Positions 1-8,260 of a stretch of 64,000 nucleotides of DNA are shown here, piece after piece (positions within the stretch are counted from its first letter, which is position 1; each line of letters begins with the position of its first letter). The notes below the pieces were generated by a model, which ran no database searches, had not been told where the DNA came from, and worked only from the letters and a program-made list of their open reading frames with translations. The translations under genes and the position numbers were made by a program. This DNA is from Tropicibacter alexandrii. Its GTDB lineage: Bacteria; Pseudomonadota; Alphaproteobacteria; Rhodobacterales; Rhodobacteraceae. The stretch is from assembly GCF_003667315.2 (NCBI RefSeq), contig NZ_RCTZ02000016.1, positions 42,631 through 106,630 of the forward strand, given 5' to 3'.

Positions 1-1208
1 ACCTGCGCAAGCGGCTGGCCGCGGGCAAGGGCGGCGATGCCGAGGAGGTCATGGACAACCGCCCCGAGGCCGAGACCGCGCCAGAGGACGACGCCGCGCC
101 AGAGGACGAACCCGCCGATCCGGACGCCGCCCGCGCCGAGATGAAGGCGCGTATCGAGGAACTGGAATCCGGCAATCCCGATGACCGCATGGTCTATGCC
201 CATGTGGATGCGCAAGCCGTGGCCACCGTGATCTCGGACTGGACGGGCATTCCGGCGGGCCGCATGGTGCAGGACGAATTGCAGGCGGTCCTGCAACTCT
301 CCGACCACCTGCGCGAGCGCGTCATCGGTCAGGATCACGGCCTGCGCGCCATCGCCAAGCGGATCGAGACCAACCGCGCGGGCCTGTCGAACCCCAACAA
401 GCCGATTGGCGTCTTCATGCTGTGCGGCCCGTCCGGCGTCGGCAAGACCGAAACCGCGCTGGCCTTGGCCGAACAGCTATACGGCGGCGAGGACAACGTC
501 ATCACCATCAACATGTCCGAATTTCAGGAAGCGCACACCGTCTCCCTGCTCAAAGGCGCGCCTCCGGGCTATGTTGGCCATGGCGAGGGCGGGCGGCTGA
601 CCGAACAGGTCCGGCGCAAACCCTATTCGGTCGTGCTGCTGGACGAGGTCGAAAAGGCCCATCCGGACGTGCATGAACTGTTCTTTCAGGTCTTTGACAA
701 GGGCATCATGGAGGACGGCAACGGCCGCCGCATCGACTTCAAGAACACGCTGATCCTGCTGACCTCGAATGTCGGCACCGATGTCATCATGGAGATGGCC
801 GAAGGCGGCAACACCACCCCCGACCTTGAGGAACTGGAAACCGCGCTGAAGCCCTTCCAGCTGGAGGTCTTCCCCCCTGCCCTTCTGGGGCGCATCGTCT
901 CGATCCCCTATTTCCCGCTGGGCGCCGAGGTGCTGGGCGGCATCGCGCGCCTGAAACTGGGCTCTGTCGCGGCGCGTCTCAAGTCGGCGCATGGCGCGGT
1001 GCTGACCTATGGCGACGACGTGATCGACCACATCGTCGAGCAATGCCGCGACCCCGACAGCGGCGGCCGGATGATCGACAACATCATCACCAACTCGATC
1101 CTGCCGGACATGTCCCGTCAGGTGCTGGGCCGCATGGTCGAGGGGGAGCAGCTGCGCTCGGTCACGGTCAAGGTCGAGGATGGCGTGTTCGGGTACGAGT
1201 TCGGGTAA
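1..1208 (+). CDS. clpV: T6SS AAA+ ATPase ClpV (TssH), 3' part
   Basis: The frame is open from base 3 and runs off the left edge, so only about 400 C-terminal residues of a roughly 850-900-residue protein are present. Visible are the second AAA+ module with Walker A GPSGVGKT (about bases 427-450), Walker B VLLDEVEKAH (about 632-662) and the ClpB/ClpV C-terminal D2-small domain. ClpV disassembles the contracted TssB/TssC sheath in the cytoplasm so that the subunits can be recycled. The ClpV call rather than ClpB rests on context: tssK, tssL, tssM, tagF, pppA and ppkA lie within 22 kb. The remaining structural genes (tssB, C, E, F, G, A, hcp, vgrG) are not in this window and are probably to the left. 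An acidic Glu/Asp/Pro-rich stretch near residues 17-50 of the visible part sits in the middle region and is unusual. Confidence 0.93.
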   Translation, partial: LRKRLAAGKGGDAEEVMDNRPEAETAPEDDAAPEDEPADPDAARAEMKARIEELESGNPDDRMVYAHVDAQAVATVISDWTGIPAGRMVQDELQAVLQLSDHLRERVIGQDHGLRAIAKRIETNRAGLSNPNKPIGVFMLCGPSGVGKTETALALAEQLYGGEDNVITINMSEFQEAHTVSLLKGAPPGYVGHGEGGRLTEQVRRKPYSVVLLDEVEKAHPDVHELFFQVFDKGIMEDGNGRRIDFKNTLILLTSNVGTDVIMEMAEGGNTTPDLEELETALKPFQLEVFPPALLGRIVSIPYFPLGAEVLGGIARLKLGSVAARLKSAHGAVLTYGDDVIDHIVEQCRDPDSGGRMIDNIITNSILPDMSRQVLGRMVEGEQLRSVTVKVEDGVFGYEFG

Positions 1209-1258
1209 TCGGGGCACAGCCCCAGAAGACCTGTTTTTGATCAGTGGAGGACAAGACC

Positions 1259-1330
1259 ATGAACCAGTGCGTCATTGAACCCGGGGACCCCGCGCGGGGC
1301 CTCGCCTATATCGCCACGATGCGTCGATGA
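1259..1330 (+). CDS. possible 23-residue small protein
   Basis: A short frame begins at an ATG seven bases after a good ribosome binding site (GGAGG at 1246-1250) and ends at TGA 1328-1330. The product would be 23 residues with no recognisable motif and no membrane segment. It sits between clpV and the 1368 gene, in the same direction. It may be a real small protein, a leader peptide coupling translation to the next gene, or the leftover start of a decayed gene. Only the ribosome site and the uninterrupted short frame support it. Confidence 0.3.
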   Translation: MNQCVIEPGDPARGLAYIATMRR

Positions 1331-1367
1331 TCCCGGAGCCAGCAGGTTCAGACCGCGAGGACATGTC

Positions 1368-1901
1368 ATGACCCGTTCCAGCTTCAGCATCGGCCAGTCG
1401 GTACCGATGGACAAATACGTCACCACCCTGAAATCGGTTCTGGTGGGCGGCAGCACACCGACCGAACAGGAAAGCAAGATGGGCTTTTCTCCCGGCTCCA
1501 TGGCGGGGGGTTACTGGCTGTTCATTCTCGCCCCGCAGGAACGGATCGCGCTGGGGCAATTCGAGTTTCGCGGCTATACTCATTTTTCGGACGGCATCCC
1601 CAAAGGCGAAAGCCAGAACGTGCATGAGACGCTCAGGAACAGCTATTCCGGCCACAAGATCGATCAGGACAACTGGAAACGGATTCAGCGGGAGGCGGTC
1701 GAGCGGCTCAATCGCGATGGGCTGGATCGTGTGTGCAAACTGATCTTCGACAAGCCGGACCAGATGGACTACCCGCCGGGACGCGGCGTGGTACAATACA
1801 CGCTGACAGCCAAGAAATCCTTCATTGCGACGGCCTTTGTCGGCCCCACCCAGAAACTGGTCGGGCTGGGTGGCATCTCAGTCGGCGTGACCGCCGCCTG
1901 A
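1368..1901 (+). CDS. hypothetical protein in the T6SS cluster
   Basis: Product of 177 residues, not recognised. The ATG at 1368 is chosen because it follows a purine-rich GCGAGGAC. The frame is open further upstream, but only from a TTG at 1275 with no clear binding site. The sequence is soluble-looking with no signal peptide or membrane helix. It has an aromatic/glycine-rich centre (GGYWLFILAP around residues 47-56) and a Gly-rich C-terminus (GLGGISVGVTAA). It lies 39 bases upstream of the LysM gene and downstream of clpV, so co-transcription is likely. A role as T6SS accessory protein, effector chaperone or immunity protein is conceivable from position only. Confidence 0.75.
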   Translation: MTRSSFSIGQSVPMDKYVTTLKSVLVGGSTPTEQESKMGFSPGSMAGGYWLFILAPQERIALGQFEFRGYTHFSDGIPKGESQNVHETLRNSYSGHKIDQDNWKRIQREAVERLNRDGLDRVCKLIFDKPDQMDYPPGRGVVQYTLTAKKSFIATAFVGPTQKLVGLGGISVGVTAA

Positions 1902-1940
1902 TCCCAGGCACCACGTCTTGTTTCAAGGTGGAGATTTGGA

Positions 1941-2939
1941 ATGTCCAACGATTACGATCTGTACACGATCAAACCCGGTGACACGCTGTTCCGTATCATG
2001 GCAGAGCACTATGGCCGCGACCAGTTCGTCCATAACAAGGACAAATTGCTGGAACGGGTCAAGGAAGAGAACCCGCAAATCAGCGACGTCGACTTGATCT
2101 ATGCGAATACACCTCTGGTTCTGCCGGTCTTGCGCCCCGGCCAGCCAGCCGACAGCGCCCCCAAGGCAAGCAGCGCGCAGCAGGCCGCCAACGCGATGAC
2201 CTGTCAGCGGATCATGAACCAGCCACCGATGAACCGCGAGGTGCTGTCGTCGCTCCAAAGCGCCGATGACGCGACGAGGTTTCTCGAAAACGCGGGGATG
2301 GGGCTCGACGGGCTCAGCGGGGCCTATAGCGGGCTGGGCAAACTCGCCAATCTGGCGCGCGACCAATACACAAGAACCACAAAGGACATTCAGTTCACAC
2401 AGGCGCTGATGAAGCAGGACAAGTTGACCAAGGCGTCCTATTACGGCGACCGGTCACAGCGGCTTGGCAAGCTTGACCAACGGTTTTCGCTAATCCGCAA
2501 CAAGCTCGGCAAAGAACTGACACCCACTGGCAAGCTCATGCGGGTCTCACAGAACTCGGTGCGCCATACCAAGAGCCTCGACAAGTCGCTCAAATTCGCG
2601 GATGGCCTGTCGAAACGCGCCAAATACGCGGGCAAGGGCTTTGCCGCGCTCAGCGTGGGGGTGGGTGCCGCCCGATACATGGCCGAAGACGATGCAAGGG
2701 AGCGGTCCTCGATCTTGTTGGAAACCGCCGGAAGCATGGCGCTTGGCGGCATTGCGTCGATCGCCATTGGCGCGGCGCTTGTCAGCAACCCGGTGGGCTG
2801 GGGCGTGATCGTCGGATCGGTGCTGATCACCGGGGCCGCTGGCTATGCCGGGGGCGAAATCGGTGGCGCCATCGGGGACGCCCTGCACGACGAATATGGC
2901 AGCAAGGACAAGGACATCTTTCAGGGCTTGTTCGACTGA
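1941..2939 (+). CDS. LysM-domain protein with hydrophobic Gly-rich C-terminus (candidate T6SS effector)
   Basis: Product of 332 residues. Residues 6-57 form a LysM-like domain (YTIKPGDTLFRIMAEHY), a fold that binds peptidoglycan or acts as an adaptor. There is no signal peptide. The middle (about 95-235) is basic, helical and low in recognisable motifs. Residues about 235-322 contain alanine/glycine-rich hydrophobic segments (GSMALGGIASIAIGAALVSNP, then a GxxxG-rich stretch GAAGYAGGEIGGAIGDAL), resembling the membrane-inserting hairpins of pore-forming or glycine-zipper proteins. A cytoplasmic LysM protein next to clpV with a membrane-active tail fits a T6SS cargo delivered into target cells, but no known toxin family was recognised. 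An uncharacterised adaptor is the alternative. The start is supported by GGTGGAG at 1927-1933. The convergent gene at 2961-3755 may encode a partner. Confidence 0.8.
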   Translation: MSNDYDLYTIKPGDTLFRIMAEHYGRDQFVHNKDKLLERVKEENPQISDVDLIYANTPLVLPVLRPGQPADSAPKASSAQQAANAMTCQRIMNQPPMNREVLSSLQSADDATRFLENAGMGLDGLSGAYSGLGKLANLARDQYTRTTKDIQFTQALMKQDKLTKASYYGDRSQRLGKLDQRFSLIRNKLGKELTPTGKLMRVSQNSVRHTKSLDKSLKFADGLSKRAKYAGKGFAALSVGVGAARYMAEDDARERSSILLETAGSMALGGIASIAIGAALVSNPVGWGVIVGSVLITGAAGYAGGEIGGAIGDALHDEYGSKDKDIFQGLFD

Positions 2940-2960
2940 CCCGCACGCGGGACGGCAGCC

Positions 2961-3755
2961 CTATAGGTCGCAGCTTTCCAAGGCCCGCAGCGCGTCGAGC
3001 AACTCCTTGTTCATGCGCTCGATTTCGACCTTCATGATCCTGACCAGCCTTTGACCCTGGCTGTAGCTGTCATACATCTTCATGCCCCAACTGAAGGTGT
3101 CCTCGAACGTCCTTGCCGCGCTTTCCAGCGTCTTCAGCCCGGTCACGACACGTTTGCCGACAGCCCCGGTCTTGTTGCCGCTGCGCTCCATCGCGTCGAA
3201 CACATTGCCAACCGCATCGGCGCCGGTTTCGAAAGCCTGCCTGCGCGCGACCTTCTTTGCCTCGCTTTCGCCCGACCCGTGCTTGGCGGCGGCAATCTTG
3301 GCCGCGCCGGTCATGCCCTGCGCGTTTGTCTTGTACATGGCCCCGGCGGGGTGACCGATGCGCACAACACTCAACGCGCTGTGAGCCGAATTCGCGACGA
3401 GTTCCTCGCCGCTGGTATGGCCGTTCCGGAACGACCAGAAACCTTCGTTCACCTCCATGGCGGCCCGGCCCATGCCCGCGATATCCAAGGCCTTGATCGG
3501 CGTCAGGGCCGAGATCACGCCAAGCCCCTCGTAACAGACATCGCGAATGAGGCGCAGCGCAAACACCCCCGCAGAGAACAGCCCGGCTTCGTCATTGATG
3601 GCTTCGAGCCGGTTCATGCGTTCCTGTGTCTCGCGGATGCGGCGCGAAAGTTGGCGAATGTCCTCCAACTGGACCTTGCATCGGGGGTTTTCGAATTTCT
3701 TCAGGTCTATGGCGGGTTCCTGCAGGCCCCTGAAATGAAAAAAAACCGAAGGCAT
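2961..3755 (-). CDS. hypothetical coiled-coil protein, possible partner of the LysM protein
   Basis: Product of 264 residues with the start at the ATG (3755-3753) preceded by AGGGGGAC. The frame extends 30 bases further only to a TTG without a good site. Residues about 25-60 (QLEDIRQLSRRIRETQERMNRL, broken here) and the last 35 residues are heptad-rich and likely coiled coils. The centre contains short hydrophobic helices and an Ala/Lys/Gly-rich stretch. No signal peptide and no family was recognised. It ends 21 bases from the end of the convergent LysM gene and lies 54 bases downstream of the peptidase gene, so it is probably the last gene of the 8137-2961 operon. An immunity or adaptor role is speculative. 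Confidence 0.7.
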   Translation of the reverse strand: MPSVFFHFRGLQEPAIDLKKFENPRCKVQLEDIRQLSRRIRETQERMNRLEAINDEAGLFSAGVFALRLIRDVCYEGLGVISALTPIKALDIAGMGRAAMEVNEGFWSFRNGHTSGEELVANSAHSALSVVRIGHPAGAMYKTNAQGMTGAAKIAAAKHGSGESEAKKVARRQAFETGADAVGNVFDAMERSGNKTGAVGKRVVTGLKTLESAARTFEDTFSWGMKMYDSYSQGQRLVRIMKVEIERMNKELLDALRALESCDL

Positions 3756-3809
3756 GACGTCCCCCTGAGAAAAAACCTGAGCCAAGTCTGACCCGCCCGG
3801 CCCCTTGCG

Positions 3810-6170
3810 TCAAACCCCTTCGAGCATCGCGTCCACCGCCTCTCGATAGGCGCGGATCTCGGCAGAGACGGTGACGACCGGGGCGGCGGCGGGGGCGTTG
3901 CGGATCGTCGGAGCCGCGCCGCTGCCGCGCATCTTGCGGTCGGACCACGCCACCAGATCACCAATCGTCTTGCCCCGCAGGAAGGGGTTGGCGTTGACGA
4001 CGCCCGATCCCATCACCTCCAGCACGGTGGCGGACCGGCTGGCCGACAGCGCCTTGGCCGCGCCACCGGCACCAAGGAAATGGCACAGATACAGGTTGCC
4101 CGGCGTGATCTCGTGCCCGCGCGCGCGCAGATAGGCCTCGCCCTCGCGCGCGAGGTTGCGCACCATCTCGCGGCTCAGCGCCGGGTCGAAGCGCAGGTTC
4201 AGCTGTTCGGCCCGGCTCATCGAATTGGCCAGATCGGGGCGGTAATCGCGCATCATCCGCAACCATGTGCTTTCGATGAACTGGCCCAGACCCGTGGCGC
4301 TGGACAGCGGGTTCTTGGCGCGCGCATTGCCCGCGCTTTCGACCTTGATGATCTGGTTGACCAGCGCCTCGACCGCCTGAGAGCCCGGCTGCCCGCCTGC
4401 GGACACGACCTGCTGGCGCTGATAGGTCAGCGGATCGACCGGCTTGTCATTGACGCGCACTTCGAAATGCAGGTGCGGCCCGGTGGACCGCCCGGTGGTG
4501 CCGACATAGCCCACCACCTCGCCCGCCGCGACGCGGGTGCCCTTCTGACCCTTGTCGCCAAAGCGGCTGAGATGGGCGTAGCGGGTCTGCACACCGCCGC
4601 CATGGTCGATATAGATGACATTGCCATAGCCCCCCGCAGGCCCGGCATAGCTGACCGTCCCCCCGGCGGCAGCCATGACCGGCGTGCCGGTGGGCGCGGC
4701 CCAATCGACGCCGTTGTGATTGCGCACCTGCTTCAGGATAGGATGGTGGCGCGGTCCAAAGCCCGAGGTCTTGACCCCCTTCACCGGCACGACGAAACCA
4801 TGGCCCAGCTGCCCGCCGCCACCGCCCGGCCCCGGTGCCTTTTCGAAGTCGAAGCAGGCGAAATCCGGGCTGTCGGGCGCGACCGGCGTGACATAGCAGA
4901 TCATCTCCCCGGACGGCCCGGTCAAGGCGAGATAGGCGATCTGCCCGGCCCCGGTGCCTTCGTATCCCGGCTCGGACGCGAACAGCACCGTCAGCTTGTC
5001 GCCCGCGCTGGCAAAGCGGTCGAGGTCGAAGCGCTGCGACATCAAAACGATGATCTCGCCCACCATGCGGGACGACAGGCCATTGCGCAAAGCCGTGCTG
5101 TAAAGCGCATCGATCAGGCGCACATCCTGTTTCGCCGCGCCTGCGCTGCGCAGGGTGCCGGTCATTTCCAGCAGGTCGTCCTGCAACCACGGGTCCGCCG
5201 ACTGGGCCACACGACCCGGACCGACTTGCGCAACCGACCCGAGATACCCGTCCGGCCCGTAGACCGACATCTGCAACAGCTTCGGCCCGTCCAGATCCGG
5301 CGCGTGACGGACCGCGACGACGCTGCCCGGGGGCAGGTCGTCAGGCAGCGACAGCTCGGCATTGGTGGCGGCGGCCAGCGTCTCGGACACCGCTTCGGAA
5401 AAGCCGCTGGAGACCAGCACCGAGGACAGCTTGCGCGCATGGTTGACAGCCGTCACCACGTCATCGAACAAGGGTTGGCGCTGGTTGTCGCGCAGGGCGA
5501 GCACCGTTGTCGTCGTATTCTGGATGCGGGTCTCGACATAGACCGCCTGACCGTCCTGATCGCCATGCGGGCCGTCCCCGTCCGAGGCGATGAAATCACC
5601 CCAACTGCTTTCCTCGTCCACGGCGATAAGGTTGCCCGCCTCGACCGGCCCCTGCGCCGCAGCCGCCGTCAGTTCTGCGTTCGGCGCGGCGGCGCTGCGC
5701 TGCGCCTGAAACAGGGCGAAATCCTCTCGGCTGGAGGGCAGCACCAGATCGACGCGCTGTTCGGCGGCCAGCAGGTCCTCGGTCAGGAGGGCAAAGCGGT
5801 CCGACGCCGGGACCCCGAACCGGTCGGGCAGGAACCCCTCGGGGCCGGGCACGGCCTTGAGCGCGGGGGCATCGCGGTCGGCAAGGCGCAGGATCATCGG
5901 GTCGGTCTGAAGATCGACGGATTGCACCGGTGGCGCGCGCGAAGGGGCCTCGTCCGGGGCGACCTCGGTCTGGACCATGACGAAATCGTCGAGCCCCGCG
6001 TCCTGCTGCCCCCCGGAGCCGCGCAAGGCGGCCCAGCCCAGCCCGACGGCCATCAGCCCGCCCACGACGAGGATCGCACCTGCGATGGTCCGCACCAACC
6101 GCTTCTTGCGCTGGCGCTGACGGGCCCGCAGACCGCTGGACCGAAAGGCCGGATCAACCTCGATTGGCAT
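3810..6170 (-). CDS. membrane-anchored M23 metallopeptidase fused to a lytic-transglycosylase-like domain
   Basis: Product of 786 residues. A basic N-terminus and one transmembrane helix (about 27-49) give an N-in, periplasm-out topology. After a long linker and an OapA/LysM-like middle region comes an LytM/M23 domain (about 450-590). It carries HHP near 475, NHNGVDWAAP and the metal-binding HLHFEV at about 566-571, so the zinc ligands appear intact. A second catalytic domain follows at about 600-720: IIKVESAGN supplies the candidate Glu, followed by SATGLGQFIESTW, the pattern of SLT-type lytic transglycosylases. Together they could cut both peptide cross-links and glycan strands. M23/LT fusion in one protein is uncommon. 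Its place in the T6SS island suggests local peptidoglycan opening for assembly of the trans-envelope complex. A general cell-wall role is possible. The next gene upstream starts 33 bases away. Confidence 0.9.
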   Translation of the reverse strand: MPIEVDPAFRSSGLRARQRQRKKRLVRTIAGAILVVGGLMAVGLGWAALRGSGGQQDAGLDDFVMVQTEVAPDEAPSRAPPVQSVDLQTDPMILRLADRDAPALKAVPGPEGFLPDRFGVPASDRFALLTEDLLAAEQRVDLVLPSSREDFALFQAQRSAAAPNAELTAAAAQGPVEAGNLIAVDEESSWGDFIASDGDGPHGDQDGQAVYVETRIQNTTTTVLALRDNQRQPLFDDVVTAVNHARKLSSVLVSSGFSEAVSETLAAATNAELSLPDDLPPGSVVAVRHAPDLDGPKLLQMSVYGPDGYLGSVAQVGPGRVAQSADPWLQDDLLEMTGTLRSAGAAKQDVRLIDALYSTALRNGLSSRMVGEIIVLMSQRFDLDRFASAGDKLTVLFASEPGYEGTGAGQIAYLALTGPSGEMICYVTPVAPDSPDFACFDFEKAPGPGGGGGQLGHGFVVPVKGVKTSGFGPRHHPILKQVRNHNGVDWAAPTGTPVMAAAGGTVSYAGPAGGYGNVIYIDHGGGVQTRYAHLSRFGDKGQKGTRVAAGEVVGYVGTTGRSTGPHLHFEVRVNDKPVDPLTYQRQQVVSAGGQPGSQAVEALVNQIIKVESAGNARAKNPLSSATGLGQFIESTWLRMMRDYRPDLANSMSRAEQLNLRFDPALSREMVRNLAREGEAYLRARGHEITPGNLYLCHFLGAGGAAKALSASRSATVLEVMGSGVVNANPFLRGKTIGDLVAWSDRKMRGSGAAPTIRNAPAAAPVVTVSAEIRAYREAVDAMLEGV

Positions 6171-6203
6171 CTGCGTCGCCTGTCCGGTTCGTCGCAGTCA
6201 TGT

Positions 6204-7631
6204 TCAGAAATTTCCGACCATGGCCCCCCCGGTCGCAATACCACCACTGCGCGGAGTGGGCGTAGGGGTCGGCGCCGCTCTGGGTGTCGGGGCTGGTGCA
6301 GGGGCGGGCTGGGTGCGACGCACCGGCGCCGCTGCCGATCTTGACGGCTGTCGGTTGACCGCTGGGCGCGGGGCGGCCACCGGGGTCGGACATTCCACCG
6401 TGTCGTTGCGCACGATGTCGCGGAACAGGGCGATCGTCGCATCCAGAACCGAGGGCGCATCCTGCCCGAGTTCCGTGTAATACTCACGAACCGAGCGTTG
6501 CGAACCCGGGCCCCAATCGCCGTCGATGCTCATGCGATAGCAGTTCATCGCCTTCAACTCGCGCTGCAAGGCGACCTTCAGCGCCTCCTCAGGTGGGTCG
6601 AAGGCCCCGCTGTCCAGCAGGCTGACGAAAAGCTCGCGGTTCTGGTCGCGCAGCGCCTTTCGCGCGGCGAGGTTGTCATAGGCGATGTTGATCGGGTCGC
6701 CATCCGCGTCGGCCGGGGCGCTTTCGGGTTCGGGGGCATAGGCGACCTCGGTCACGCCGCCGATCAACCCGACGATGATCGACGGTGCGGGCAGGTCTTG
6801 TGACAGCGGCAGGGCGGCCAGCTGGCTTTGCGGCGGGGCGGCAAAGACGACGAAATCCTCGGCGCGGGAAGGGGTCGGGCTCGGCGCGGGACGGGCAAAG
6901 CCCGCCGGGACAAGCTGTTCGTCCTGCGCGGCGGTATCGATGATCGGCACCAGCGATACGATGTCATCGGCCACCCGCGCCACCGGGTCTGGCTCGATGA
7001 TGATCCAGTCCTCCTGCACGCGGCCGGGCAGTTCGAACAGGTCGCGGGCCGTGCCACCCTGCCAGATCCCGGCCATCAGCGTCGACAGCCCGCCCGACAG
7101 GTCGGGCCGCGCGGCCAGCCGCTGCATCCGGTCCGACAGGCGCATCCCGTCGGCGGGACAGGCGCGGCCGGGTCCGGCACTGGCAAGCACCTGCAACGCC
7201 ATGCCGCGCGGCACCTGCGGTGTCGCAAAACCGTTGGCGCCCGGACCCGTGCAGTTCTCGACCAGCAGCGCGACGCGCCGGGTATCCCCGATGGACAGGG
7301 CCGCCAGCACGTCGCTGAACCGCAGGTCATCGCCCCCGTCAAAGCGCATCCCGTCGCCGTTCAGCGCCCCGGCATAATAGATCAGCGCATTCTCGACCCG
7401 CCCAAGCGCGGCAATCGCGCGCTCCACCTCGGGGCGGGTGCCGTCGCGCAGCGTCAGGATGCCGTCGAGACCACCGCGATCCAGCATCTGCGTCGCGTGG
7501 AACGCATCCCCGAATCCCGTGCCGCCCGACTGGCCGATCACCAGCGCATGCCATCGGTCCTGCGCGGCCGCCGGCACCGGCAGAATGCCGGACATGGTCA
7601 TCAAGAGCAGGGCAACGAGCAGGTGTTTCAT
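6204..7631 (-). CDS. secreted caspase-like (peptidase C14 fold) protein with degenerate dyad
   Basis: Product of 475 residues with a clear signal peptide (residues 1-23, ending AAA-Q). Residues 26-150 resemble the caspase/C14 fold: strand HALVIGQ (28-34), LIYYAGAL (83-90) where active members have AGHG, and VALLVENC (120-127) at the usual catalytic Cys position. Thus Cys127 is present but the His is replaced by Ala89, so it may be a pseudo-enzyme. Residues about 362-395 (NCYRMSIDGDWGPGSQ) resemble a peptidoglycan-binding repeat. The C-terminus is Pro/Ala/Thr-rich and ends in Gly-rich sequence. It precedes the M23/transglycosylase gene by 33 bases, so the pair likely acts together at the cell wall. 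The caspase assignment is by pattern and needs structural confirmation. Confidence 0.8.
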   Translation of the reverse strand: MKHLLVALLLMTMSGILPVPAAAQDRWHALVIGQSGGTGFGDAFHATQMLDRGGLDGILTLRDGTRPEVERAIAALGRVENALIYYAGALNGDGMRFDGGDDLRFSDVLAALSIGDTRRVALLVENCTGPGANGFATPQVPRGMALQVLASAGPGRACPADGMRLSDRMQRLAARPDLSGGLSTLMAGIWQGGTARDLFELPGRVQEDWIIIEPDPVARVADDIVSLVPIIDTAAQDEQLVPAGFARPAPSPTPSRAEDFVVFAAPPQSQLAALPLSQDLPAPSIIVGLIGGVTEVAYAPEPESAPADADGDPINIAYDNLAARKALRDQNRELFVSLLDSGAFDPPEEALKVALQRELKAMNCYRMSIDGDWGPGSQRSVREYYTELGQDAPSVLDATIALFRDIVRNDTVECPTPVAAPRPAVNRQPSRSAAAPVRRTQPAPAPAPTPRAAPTPTPTPRSGGIATGGAMVGNF

Positions 7632-7732
7632 GGCAAGAGCGTATGAACTTCGACAAACCGACAGGTCGAGTATAGCCGCTTCGGCTCAAATAACGAGTCC
7701 CTTCCTGCCGCACCCCTACCGTAAAACGTGTG

Positions 7733-8137
7733 TCAAGGCGGGTTGATGAACAAGGTCCACCGTTCGCTGCGCAGCGTGTCGACTTCGTGGAAGCGGGCCT
7801 CGATATAGCCGCGCAGCAGGCAATCGGTCTCGCCACGGATGTCGAAGCGGTCCGGCGCCACGCACATCGGGGTCGCACCGCTGAGGATCACCTTGCCAAA
7901 GACGTCTTGCGCAAAGACGTAGACATAGCGCGCGTCGAGCGCCTCCTTGATGACGTTGGAGCATTGGTTCGGACCCACCGTCCACCAGCCCGAACTGACA
8001 AATCCGTCATACTGGTAGCGCCCGATCGCAAGGTTCAGCACGTCGAGCGTGCGGTTGCAGACCGAGAACTGCGCCGCCGCCGCACCGGGCCAAGCCAGCA
8101 AAAGCACAAGGCCCAGCACCGGGATTCGTCGGCACAT
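7733..8137 (-). CDS. DUF1036 secreted protein
   Basis: Product of 134 residues if it starts at the ATG giving MCRRIPVLG. The frame is open upstream but the signal peptide begins here (hydrophobic LVLLLAWPGAAAA, cleavage before QFSVC). The mature part shows the DUF1036 pattern: FSVCNRT near the start, GWWTVGP with a following Cys, and ARYVYVFAQD, with several paired cysteines. The function of DUF1036 proteins is not known; they are small exported alphaproteobacterial proteins. It is the first gene of the minus-strand operon leading to the caspase-like and peptidase genes. It is divergent from the 8261 gene across a 123-base promoter region that has two GTAAACAA repeats about ten bases apart (near 8152-8170). 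Confidence 0.85.
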   Translation of the reverse strand: MCRRIPVLGLVLLLAWPGAAAAQFSVCNRTLDVLNLAIGRYQYDGFVSSGWWTVGPNQCSNVIKEALDARYVYVFAQDVFGKVILSGATPMCVAPDRFDIRGETDCLLRGYIEARFHEVDTLRSERWTLFINPP

Positions 8138-8260
8138 CGCCGAATGAAACCGTAAACAAAGGGTAAACAAGTGGTATTGGGGTGCCATATCGGCCACAAT
8201 TTGCCTAACGAAGCGGGTCGGCCTCAATTTCGACACATTCTTCACCGGTTTTACTGTACC

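Noticed and set aside
2940..2951. Short inverted repeat CCCGC-AC-GCGGG between convergent genes as a terminator
   Set aside because: The stem is only five base pairs with a two-base loop and no T tract.
3051..3791. Plus-strand frame opposite the 2961-3755 gene
   Set aside because: The minus-strand frame has a good ribosome site and plausible coiled coils; the plus frame is Arg/His-rich without features.
4080..6344. Long open frame on the plus strand opposite the peptidase gene
   Set aside because: Its translation is low-complexity Arg/Ala/Gly with no domain, while the minus strand encodes clear M23 and transglycosylase motifs. It is a by-product of high GC.
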